A stretch of 64,000 bases of DNA from JAWWPG01 sp963820035 (GTDB lineage Bacteria > Actinomycetota > Actinomycetes > Propionibacteriales > Nocardioidaceae), in NCBI GenBank assembly GCA_963820035.1, contig CAWFYK010000007.1, forward strand, positions 186,001 to 250,000, written 5' to 3'. Shown here piece after piece: positions 56,703 to 64,000 of the stretch; positions within the stretch are counted from its first letter, which is position 1; each line of letters starts with the position of its first letter. The notes beneath the pieces are model-generated. The model did no database searches and was not told the DNA's origin. It saw only the letters and a list, made by a program, of their open reading frames with translations. A program made the position numbers and the translations under genes.

Positions 56703-57942
56703 GCAGGTTCGCCTTGCGGCGGAGCAGGAAGCGCCGCTCGGTCTCGTTCGCCGACAACGCCAGCGCTTCGTCGTACGCCTCCGACGCCTTGCTCGTCAGC
56801 CCGAGGCGAGCCAGCACGTCGGCTCTCGTTGCGGGGAGATAGGAGTATTCGCGGAGGGCCGGCTCGGCCGCCAGCGCCTCGAGCTCATCGAGCATGCGCG
56901 TCAGGTCCGCACCCGGTTCCAGACTGCGGGCGGCGACCCGGTTGAGCGCGACGACCGCGGACGGCCACCGTGTCATCAGCGCGTCGTACATCCGGGCGAC
57001 CTGGTGCCAGTCGGTGGTGTCCCAGGACGGTGCGATGGCGTGCAGCCCGGCGATCGCCGCCTGCAGCGTGAACCGGCCCTCGCCACGCTGGAGGGCGTCG
57101 GTGGCCAGGTCGATTCCTTGGGCGATCAGCCGACCGTCCCACCTCCCTCGGTCCTGGTCGGCGAGCAGGACCAGCTCACCGTCCTGCCCGACGCGCGTCT
57201 GCCCGCGCGCCTCCGTGAGCAGCAGCAGCGCAAGCAGTCCAGCCGTCTCGGGCTCGTCCGGCATCAGCATGACGAGCATCCGGGCGAGGTCGATGGCCCG
57301 TCCGGTGAGGTCGGTCCGAATCAGCTCCGGCCCGCTCGCGGTGTGCCCCGCCGTGTAGACGAGATGGACGACGGTGAGGACGGCGTCGAGCCGCTCCGGC
57401 AGCTCCTCGGGAGCCGGGATCCGGAACGGGATCTTGGCGGCGGCGATCTTCTTCTTCGCGCGGGTGATCCGCGCGGCGGCCGCGGACTCCTTGATCAACA
57501 GGCAGCCGGCGACCTCCACCGTGGTGAGCCCGCACATCAGCCGGAGGGTCAGGGCGATCCGAGACTCGGGGGCGAGGGCGGGGTGGCAGCAGGTGAAGAT
57601 CAGCCGGAGCAGGTCGGCCGGAGTGTCATCCTCGTCCGCCCCGGGTATCTCGCCGGCGCTGCCTGCTGCCTCCACCGCCAGGAGCGGCAGCTTGTGCCGA
57701 AGCGTCGACTCGCGTCGGAGCCGATCGAGCGCGACGCGTCGGGAGACGGTGGTCAGCCAGGCGGCCGGGTTGTCCGGGATGCCGCTCGGCCAGGCACGGA
57801 GTGCGCTGACGAACGCGTCCTGGGTGCAGTCCTCGGCGAGGTCGATGTCGCGCGTGAGGCGCACCGTCGCGGCCAGCACAGCTGACCAATGACGACGGTG
57901 CGCCTCCTCGACGACTGCGGCGACTGACCGTGCGTCAGGCAC
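56695..57942 (-). CDS. ECF sigma factor with C-terminal DUF6596/TPR-like extension
   Basis: Seen: 415 residues from GTG 57942. Sigma-2 region L-A-E-D-C-T-Q-D-A-F-V-S-A-L-R-A-W near residues 35-51, W-L-T-T-V-S-R-R-V-A-L-D-R-L-R-R near 63-78. Sigma-4 near 125-170 (L-T-L-R-L-M-C-G-L-T-T-V-E-V-A and A-A-A-R-I-T-R-A-K-K-K-I). Then the long helical DUF6596 part with L-V-Y-T-A-G-H near 198, and TPR-like repeats to the C-terminus (E-A-Y-D-E-A-L-A-L-S). Known: this ECF42-type group lacks a classical anti-sigma factor and sits next to a YCII/DGPF protein, as here (8-bp overlap). It probably controls that gene and a small regulon. Confidence 0.9.
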   Translation of the reverse strand: MPDARSVAAVVEEAHRRHWSAVLAATVRLTRDIDLAEDCTQDAFVSALRAWPSGIPDNPAAWLTTVSRRVALDRLRRESTLRHKLPLLAVEAAGSAGEIPGADEDDTPADLLRLIFTCCHPALAPESRIALTLRLMCGLTTVEVAGCLLIKESAAAARITRAKKKIAAAKIPFRIPAPEELPERLDAVLTVVHLVYTAGHTASGPELIRTDLTGRAIDLARMLVMLMPDEPETAGLLALLLLTEARGQTRVGQDGELVLLADQDRGRWDGRLIAQGIDLATDALQRGEGRFTLQAAIAGLHAIAPSWDTTDWHQVARMYDALMTRWPSAVVALNRVAARSLEPGADLTRMLDELEALAAEPALREYSYLPATRADVLARLGLTSKASEAYDEALALSANETERRFLLRRKANLLS

Positions 57943-58312
57943 CGCGTTCGTCTGGCGAGGCGGCGGTGTTCATGACAGGCCGCACCTCGATGATCGGCGA
58001 CGGGCACTTCGCGGCGAGCTCGAGAGCCTGGTCCAGGTCGGCGGCTTCGATGACGTAGTAGCCGCCGATCGCCTCCTTGGTCTCGATGAACGGACCGTCG
58101 GTCGTCAATGCGCGGTCGGCCGCCGGGTTGTTACGCACCGTCGTGGCGGACGACGAGCGCTCCAGCGCGTTGCCGTCGAGAACCCGACCCCCGGCCGCCT
58201 CGACGGCCTCAGCGAACGCACCGTGGGCCTGCATCGCCGCCTGCCACGACTCGTCCGTGAGGTTGTCGTGCCACGACTCGTCGTCGAAGAGCATGAACAT
58301 GTACTGCGTCAT
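57935..58312 (-). CDS. YCII/DGPF-domain protein (ECF42 partner)
   Basis: Seen: 125 residues from ATG 58312; an in-frame extension to 58387 lacks sense. M-T-Q-Y-M-F-M-L-F-D-D-E near residue 1, then T-D-G-P-F-I-E-T-K-E-A-I-G-G-Y-Y-V-I-E near 70-88, the DGPF signature. E-L-A-A-K-C-P-S-P near 98 and I-E-V-R-P-V-M near 108 follow. Known: YCII-like proteins are small ferredoxin-like folds; DGPF members accompany ECF sigma factors and may sense a signal or be their main target. Overlaps the sigma start by 8 bp, so transcription and translation are coupled. Confidence 0.88.
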   Translation of the reverse strand: MTQYMFMLFDDESWHDNLTDESWQAAMQAHGAFAEAVEAAGGRVLDGNALERSSSATTVRNNPAADRALTTDGPFIETKEAIGGYYVIEAADLDQALELAAKCPSPIIEVRPVMNTAASPDERGA

Positions 58313-58430
58313 GGTGACTCCTTCGCTTTGTTGACATCCTGACACCCCCTCGACGGATGGCACCCCTGGATATCGACAGCTCGTCATACCTTTCTGCGTG
58401 GGACCGGTTCTGGGCGGGACCGGTCGATAC

Positions 58431-58472
58431 CCTTCAGCCTTCAGCCTTCAGCCTTCAGCCTTCGGCCTTCAG
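58431..58472 (+). repeat. Six tandem 7-bp repeats (ccttcag)
   Basis: Units start at 58431, 58438, 58445, 58452, 58459 (ccttcgg) and 58466. They lie in the typA-YCII divergent gap, about 110-150 bp before typA. Number variation would move the distance between promoter elements. The gap 58313-58580 also holds a 9-bp direct repeat (gggaccggt) near 58400-58425 and no gene. Confidence 0.85.
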
Positions 58473-58580
58473 CGTTGAGCCCGGTCGCACGGATTCGTCC
58501 CGGACTGGCGCCCGTCGATAGACTGTGCAGGTCCGCGACCTCGCGTGACTCTCCCCCATCGTTGACAGGACCGCTTCACC

Positions 58581-60485
<1,905 letters not shown>

Positions 60486-60661
60486 CCATCCGAGACTTTC
60501 GATACCACCATCCGAGACTTCCGGCACCACCATCCGAGACTTCCGGCACCACCATCCGAGACTTCCGGCACCACCATCCGAGACTTCCGACACCACCATC
60601 CGAGACTTCCGGCACCACCATCCGAGACTTCCGGCACCACCATCCGAGAGTTCCGGTACGA
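60486..60661 (+). repeat. Eight tandem 22-bp repeats
   Basis: Units start at 60486, 60508, 60530, 60552, 60574, 60596, 60618 and 60640. The central six are almost identical (ccatccgagacttccggcac followed by ca), while the first and last diverge. Period is two helical turns. It begins right after the typA stop and ends 52 bp before the macro-domain gene. Reading frames through it exist on both strands because 22 is not a multiple of 3, but no coding signals are seen. Confidence 0.9.
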
Positions 60662-60712
60662 CGGCCCGCGACATGCCGAGCGCGCGCGGCGATGCTGCCG
60701 CAGACTCGGGTG

Positions 60713-61225
60713 ATGGAGATCGAGCTGGTTGCGGGCGACATCACCCGTCAGCAGGTCGACGCGATCGTGAACGCCGCCAACAGCCGGATGCGGGGTGGCG
60801 GGGGCGTCGACGGGGCCATCCACCGCGCCGGAGGCCCGGCGGTGCTCGCGGACTGCCGGAGGCGGTTCCCGAACGGGCTCGAGACCGGTCGGGCCGGGTG
60901 GACCACCGCCGGTGAGCTCGCGGCCAGCTGGGTGATCCACGTGGTCGGGCCCAACTACACAGCGGGCCAGCGCGACCGCGACCTGCTCACCTCGTGTTAC
61001 GCCAACGCACTCGACGTGGCGGACGAGCTCGGCGCCGTCAGCATCGCCTTTCCGCTCGTCTCGGCGGGCATCTACGGCTGGCCGCTCGACGACGCCGCCG
61101 CTGCCGCCGCGGAGACCCTGCGAGCCACGCCGACCCAGGTCCAGCGCTGCATCCTCGTGGCGTTCGGTGCACCGGCGTACGACGCGCTGCGGGTGGCGCT
61201 CGCGGCTAACGGGCCGGTGAGTTGA
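60713..61225 (+). CDS. Macro-domain (ADP-ribose-binding) protein
   Basis: Seen: 170 residues from ATG 60713. I-E-L-V-A-G-D-I-T near residues 3-11 and the ADP-ribose-binding A-I-V-N-A-A-N-S-R-M-R-G-G-G-G-V-D-G-A-I near 19-38 (Asn and the G-rich loop) are present. F-P-L-V-S-A-G-I-Y-G-W-P near 112-123 is the second binding loop. Known: macro domains bind or hydrolyse ADP-ribose, O-acetyl-ADP-ribose or ADP-ribosylated proteins. CAGACT 6 nt before the ATG suggests leaderless transcription. The longer open frame upstream reads through the 22-bp repeats and is rejected. The last 20 bp overlap the convergent hydrolase gene. Confidence 0.88.
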   Translation: MEIELVAGDITRQQVDAIVNAANSRMRGGGGVDGAIHRAGGPAVLADCRRRFPNGLETGRAGWTTAGELAASWVIHVVGPNYTAGQRDRDLLTSCYANALDVADELGAVSIAFPLVSAGIYGWPLDDAAAAAAETLRATPTQVQRCILVAFGAPAYDALRVALAANGPVS

Positions 61226-61997
61226 GGAAGGAGCTGACCAGCTCGCGGAGCTCGGCCCGATGTCCCCAGACCAGCCCTTCCCCGTCGAAGATCCGAAGGG
61301 TCGCAGCGGGCAGCCGCTCGGCCAGCTCACGGGCCACGGCGGCGGGGTGCGCCTCGTCGTCCTGCTGGCCGATGACCAGCACCGGGCAGCCGATCGCCGA
61401 CAGGTCGGCACCGCGCTCCAGCGGATGCTGTGGTGGTAGCTCGCGCAGCGCCCGGGCGACAGTCGTGTCCGTCAGTCGTCGGGCCTGCCGCGACGCCCAG
61501 AGCGTGACATCGGCCCGACCCCGGACACCTCTCGGCTGCTCCGCGACGAGCGAGTCGGCAAGGGCTGCCAGGTCCCGGTGCTCGACCAGCTCGGCCATTC
61601 CCTGCATACGGCGGGTCGCGGCATCGTGGCGGGGCCGGTCGATCGTGGACGGCAGGACCAGCACCAGTCGATCGAACGTGCCGGGCCAGGCAGCAGCGGC
61701 CGCCAGCACGACCCCGGCCCCCAGCGAGACACCGAGCGCCCGCCGGGCGTCGTACCGCCTGACGACGGCGTGGAGCTCAGACTGAAGAGCCGGGTAGGTC
61801 CACGGCGACTCGGGGCCGATCGTCGCGCCGTGTCCGCGGAAGTGGAAGAACACCCGGCTGCCTTCGACCCCGGAGCCGAAGGGCCGGGTCTCGTCGATCG
61901 ACGAGGCGAGCCCATGGGCGAACACCGTCACCGGCTCGCCGTGACCCGTGACGAGGGTCTCGACGTGACCCTCGGGCCCGTCGATGAGCGGTGCCAC
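61206..61997 (-). CDS. Alpha/beta-hydrolase fold protein
   Basis: Seen: 263 residues from GTG 61997. V-F-A-H-G-L-A-S near 25 (oxyanion region), nucleophile elbow G-V-S-L-G-A-G near 89-95, catalytic acid probably in G-Q-Q-D-D-E-A near 214, His in L-V-W-G-H-R-A near 246. Length and motifs fit a soluble esterase/lipase-like hydrolase. The start lies directly after the DUF2516 stop (gap 3 bp), so the two are probably co-transcribed. Substrate unknown. Confidence 0.85.
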   Translation of the reverse strand: MAPLIDGPEGHVETLVTGHGEPVTVFAHGLASSIDETRPFGSGVEGSRVFFHFRGHGATIGPESPWTYPALQSELHAVVRRYDARRALGVSLGAGVVLAAAAAWPGTFDRLVLVLPSTIDRPRHDAATRRMQGMAELVEHRDLAALADSLVAEQPRGVRGRADVTLWASRQARRLTDTTVARALRELPPQHPLERGADLSAIGCPVLVIGQQDDEAHPAAVARELAERLPAATLRIFDGEGLVWGHRAELRELVSSFLNSPAR

Positions 61998-62000
61998 GGC

Positions 62001-62291
62001 TCAATAGTGGCGCATCGCGCGAAGCGTCGGGCGTACGTCGGCCAGGTAGACCCCGGCGACGACCGTGCCGATCAGGTTGAGCAGCTGGAGAGGCGAGTGC
62101 AAGAAGATCTGCAGCACCAGGAACACCGCCAACAGGACGATCCAGAAGGCCTTGTTCTGCTTGTCAGCCGCGACGTAGAACGCGTCCTTGCGGTAGATCG
62201 CGTCGGCAAGCGCAAAGATCTTCATGAACAGCAGGGGAAAGTAGATCACCAGCTGCACGTAGTCCTCGATCCGATACGCCACCACCGCCAC
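62001..62291 (-). CDS. DUF2516 membrane protein
   Basis: Seen: 96 residues from GTG 62291; in-frame GTG 62282 is also possible. Two membrane segments: V-Q-L-V-I-Y-F-P-L-L-F-M-K-I-F-A near residues 12-27 and F-W-I-V-L-L-A-V-F-L-V-L-Q-I-F near 49-63, then L-L-N-L-I-G-T-V-V-A-G-V-Y near 70-82. Known: DUF2516 is a small actinobacterial two-to-three-helix membrane family of unknown function. In mycobacteria, from memory, it also lies downstream of the HBHA gene, matching the order here. Confidence 0.82.
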   Translation of the reverse strand: MAVVAYRIEDYVQLVIYFPLLFMKIFALADAIYRKDAFYVAADKQNKAFWIVLLAVFLVLQIFLHSPLQLLNLIGTVVAGVYLADVRPTLRAMRHY

Positions 62292-62446
62292 AGGATACCG
62301 GGGCGCCCGGACAGCTCTGGGCTACGACGACCACTCCGGCGCGCTGGGTGACCCGACCCCCAACACACCCAGGTCAGCGACTCCAGCCATCGTCGTCCTC
62401 GTCGTCCTTGTCGTCCTCGTCGCAGAACAGTCGACAACGTGGAGCA

Positions 62447-62476
62447 GGCCCCGGAGAGACTGGAGTCTCCGGGGCC
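62447..62476 (-). terminator. Terminator hairpin after the HBHA-like gene
   Basis: GGCCCCGGAGA (62447-62457) pairs perfectly with TCTCCGGGGCC (62466-62476) around gactggag, 48 nt after the HBHA stop on the minus strand. The segment 62292-62523 also contains a tcgtcctcg-type repeat near 62390-62423 and no gene. Confidence 0.7.
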
Positions 62477-62523
62477 CGCGGTCACGAGGCCAGGCCGTGG
62501 AACGGCCCAGGTCGAACGACGGT

Positions 62524-63081
62524 TCAGCTCTCGGTGTGAGCCGACTTCGTCGCGGTGGTGTGGGTGGTCGTGGTCTTCGTGGTGGCCGACTTCGGAGCGG
62601 ACTTCGTGGCCGAGGGCCGCTTCGTCGTCTTGGTGGTCTTCTTGGTGGTCGTCTTCGACGCGGGCCGGGTGACCGGCTTCGGGTGGCTGGTCGACTGCTC
62701 GCCGCGAGCCTGGGTCACGATGGTCTTGCCGCGGCCGGCGAAGTCGCCGTAGGTGGAGAATGCGGTCGAGACGACGTCGGCGAAGAGCGACTGCGCCTTC
62801 GCGGGCCACTCCTGAGCGTGCTCCGGGAGCGCCTTGAGCTGGTCGGGAGCCGCCTTCATGTCACTTTGGAGCGACTCGGCGCGAGCCGAGAAGGAGGCCT
62901 GGGCCTGGTCGCGGAAGGACTTGCTGTCGAACGTCGCGGTCCGGTGGCTGATCTCGTCACGGGCGGCCCGGAGCTTCTCGACGGCGAAGTCGCCGGCGCC
63001 GACGACGGCCAGCAGCGGGGTGGAGTTCGCGAGGGACTCTTCGAGCTCCTTGATGCGGATCCTGTCGATCATGGTGTTCAT
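62524..63081 (-). CDS. Heparin-binding haemagglutinin (HBHA)-like surface protein
   Basis: Seen: 185 residues from ATG 63081 (aaagga 7 nt upstream). Residues 5-110 are alpha-helical coiled-coil-like (V-E-K-L-R-A-A-R-D-E-I and F-R-D-Q-A-Q-A-S-F-S-A-R-A-E-S-L). The C-terminal about 60 residues are Lys/Thr-repeat-rich (K-T-T-T-K-K-T-T-K-T-T-K-R-P), the heparin/DNA-binding tail. Known: mycobacterial HBHA is a methylated adhesin; in free-living actinobacteria it may instead bind DNA or wall polymers. No signal peptide, as for mycobacterial HBHA. Second gene after the XRE regulator, with 25 bp between. Confidence 0.78.
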   Translation of the reverse strand: MNTMIDRIRIKELEESLANSTPLLAVVGAGDFAVEKLRAARDEISHRTATFDSKSFRDQAQASFSARAESLQSDMKAAPDQLKALPEHAQEWPAKAQSLFADVVSTAFSTYGDFAGRGKTIVTQARGEQSTSHPKPVTRPASKTTTKKTTKTTKRPSATKSAPKSATTKTTTTHTTATKSAHTES

Positions 63082-63106
63082 GAGATTTCCTTTCGGGTGA
63101 GCGTGG

Positions 63107-63475
63107 CTACTCGTGGTCTGTCGAGGTTTCGACCGGACGGTCGTTCTCGCGGCGAAACGACTCGTAGATATCGAGAAGCACGCGTTTCTGGCGCTCGGTC
63201 AAGGTGGTGTCGCCGAGAACGGCGAGCTCGACGGTGCGCGTTTCGTGGTCGTCGGGGTCCAGAATCCCGGCCCGCACGTAGAGAGTCTCGGCGGAGATCC
63301 GCAGCCCCTTGGCGAGCTGCTGCAGCACTTCGGCGGAGGGCTTGCGCAGACCTCGCTCGATCTGGCTGAGATAGGGGTTCGACACCCCGGTCTGGTCAGC
63401 GAGCTGGCGGAGCGTGAGCTGGGCGCCGCGCCGCTGTTCCTTGAGGAAGTCTCCGAGTGACTCCAACGTGGCCAT
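63107..63475 (-). CDS. XRE-family transcriptional regulator next to HBHA
   Basis: Seen: 122 residues from ATG 63475, chosen because it is exactly at the predicted transcription start; an in-frame start at 63535 lies inside the promoter dyad. HTH: L-G-D-F-L-K-E-Q-R-R-G-A-Q-L-T-L-R-Q-L-A near residues 7-26 and V-S-N-P-Y-L-S-Q-I-E-R-G-L-R-K-P-S near 31-47. A C-terminal helical domain has T-E-R-Q-K-R-V-L-L-D-I-Y-E-S-F near 92-106. Known: mycobacteria keep a similar HTH gene directly before hbhA. The dyad overlapping its own promoter suggests autorepression of the whole trio. Confidence 0.88.
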   Translation of the reverse strand: MATLESLGDFLKEQRRGAQLTLRQLADQTGVSNPYLSQIERGLRKPSAEVLQQLAKGLRISAETLYVRAGILDPDDHETRTVELAVLGDTTLTERQKRVLLDIYESFRRENDRPVETSTDHE

Positions 63476-63481
63476 GCCTCT

Positions 63482-63512
63482 ATTATGCTTGCAAAAGTTA
63501 GCGTTTGCAAGC
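63482..63512 (-). promoter_or_regulatory. Operator dyad overlapping the leaderless promoter of the XRE-HBHA operon
   Basis: GCTTGCAAA (63487-63495) and TTTGCAAGC (63504-63512) form a perfect 9-bp inverted repeat with an 8-nt spacer. It covers -35 TTGCAA (63510-63505), a 17-nt spacer and the start of -10 CATAAT (63487-63482). The ATG at 63475 follows 6 nt after the -10. A second dyad (GCCGCAC-CGTGAC-GTGCGGC) lies just beyond. Confidence 0.75.
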
Positions 63513-63548
63513 AGCCGCACCGTGACGTGCGGCACGGTCTGCTTGCTG

Positions 63549-63597
63549 GACCGGCTGTGACCGGCTGTGACCGGCCAGCGACCGGCCAGCGACCGGC
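63549..63597 (+). repeat. Short tandem repeats before the asparaginase gene
   Basis: Two 10-bp units (gaccggctgt at 63549 and 63559) are followed by two 11-bp units (gaccggccagc at 63569 and 63580) and a partial fifth (gaccggc). They end 15 bp before the asparaginase -10. Confidence 0.75.
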
Positions 63598-63611
63598 GTG
63601 CCGACGGCGGG

Positions 63612-63617
63612 TACGCT
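63612..63617 (+). promoter_or_regulatory. Predicted -10 element of the asparaginase gene (leaderless)
   Basis: TACGCT ends 6 nt before GTG 63624. No ribosome-binding site between. Confidence 0.45.
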
Positions 63618-63623
63618 CACGCC

Positions 63624-64000
63624 GTGCCCGGTCCCGAGATCCTCATCGACATCGTCCGCTCCGGCTTCACCGAGGGTCATCACCGCGGATCCGTCGTCGC
63701 GCTGGACGCCACCGGTGAGCTCGACTGGGCCATCGGTGACGTGCACGCGCCGATCTACCCCCGGTCGAGCAACAAGCCGATGCAGGCTGCGGCGATGGTC
63801 CGCCTCGGGCTTGACCTCCCCCTCGACCTGCTCGCGCTCTGCGGCGCGAGCCATTCGGGCGAGGACTTCCAGATCGACGGCGTACGGCGGATCCTCGCCG
63901 GCGCCGGGCTCGCCGAGACCGATCTGCGGACCCCCGCCGACTACCCGATCGACGACGTCGCGAAGGTGGCCTACATCAGGGCCGGCCGCGAGCCGGCGCC
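63624..64000 (+). CDS. Asparaginase (PF06089-type), N-terminal part (cut by window edge)
   Basis: Seen: 125 residues from GTG 63624 to the window end. V-R-S-G-F-T-E-G-H-H-R-G-S-V-V-A-L near residues 11-27, then Y-P-R-S-S-N-K-P-M-Q-A-A-A-M near 45-58 and C-G-A-S-H-S-G-E near 73-80. These match the asparaginase II-like family of PF06089, distinct from the classical AnsA/AnsB fold. Known: hydrolysis of L-asparagine to aspartate and ammonia is reported for this family. The C-terminal half, including any remaining catalytic residues, is outside the window. Confidence 0.87.
   Translation, partial: MPGPEILIDIVRSGFTEGHHRGSVVALDATGELDWAIGDVHAPIYPRSSNKPMQAAAMVRLGLDLPLDLLALCGASHSGEDFQIDGVRRILAGAGLAETDLRTPADYPIDDVAKVAYIRAGREPA

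Noticed and set aside
60486..60661. CRISPR array
   Set aside because: Period 22 bp with no unique spacers and no cas genes; a simple tandem repeat.

Overview
High-GC actinobacterial chromosome, most likely Nocardioidaceae or a close relative. The evidence is the GC-rich third codon positions, mycothiol glycosyltransferase MshA, CarD, the SenX3-RegX3/PhoU phosphate module, a DUF222/13E12-type HNH gene, a heparin-binding-haemagglutinin-like gene, and many genes whose start codon lies 6-7 nt after a -10 hexamer (leaderless mRNAs). No replication origin or rRNA is present; there is one tRNA.

Layout. 1-2.7 kb: trehalose genes otsB (cut by the window edge) and otsA around two small actinobacterial genes. 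3-5.2 kb: ung and a DUF445 membrane protein, flanked by two related hairpins and followed by a DnaA-box-like cluster. 5.6-9.2 kb: a class IV aminotransferase coupled to a sulfotransferase-like protein, a MalY/PatB-type lyase, and a YCF48/BNR-like protein with a broken signal peptide. 9.4-18.5 kb: a catabolic cluster whose key genes are a CoA ligase and a fused FAD monooxygenase/old-yellow-enzyme. It fits aerobic 2-aminobenzoate degradation via 2-aminobenzoyl-CoA, with SDR, RidA, thioesterase, acyl-CoA dehydrogenase, crotonase and a PaaX regulator. 18.6 kb: secreted serine protease. 19.8-23 kb: tRNA-Thr followed by a decayed integrated element (integrase remnant, orphan and frameshifted small genes, Ltp lipoprotein). 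23.2-28.7 kb: cupin, HNH protein, secreted phosphoesterase, GAF-ANTAR regulator, glgC. 28.8-36.3 kb: two large secreted proteins, then a sulfatase and a sulfotransferase that are both broken by many frameshifts. 36.3-38.7 kb: split transketolase behind a SoxR box, csbD-like gene, soxR. 38.9-49 kb: DUF4032 protein, acyl-CoA dehydrogenase, rlmB-like, cysS, C39-like protein, sulfite-oxidase-family enzyme, ispF/ispD/carD, lipoprotein. 49-55 kb: regX3-senX3, phoU, gpmA, a palindrome-rich non-coding element, ybjN-like gene and mshA. 55-64 kb: SDR, MarR, ECF sigma with YCII partner, typA, a 22-bp tandem array, macro-domain protein, hydrolase, DUF2516, HBHA-like protein with its XRE regulator, and a partial asparaginase.

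How genes work together. The 2-aminobenzoate set activates, dearomatises and probably deaminates and opens the ring. The transketolase operon has a SoxR operator inside a 19-bp-spaced leaderless promoter, with soxR about 340 bp away. SenX3/RegX3 and PhoU diverge around a PHO-box-like repeat. The XRE-HBHA-DUF2516 trio begins with an inverted-repeat operator that overlaps the XRE promoter.
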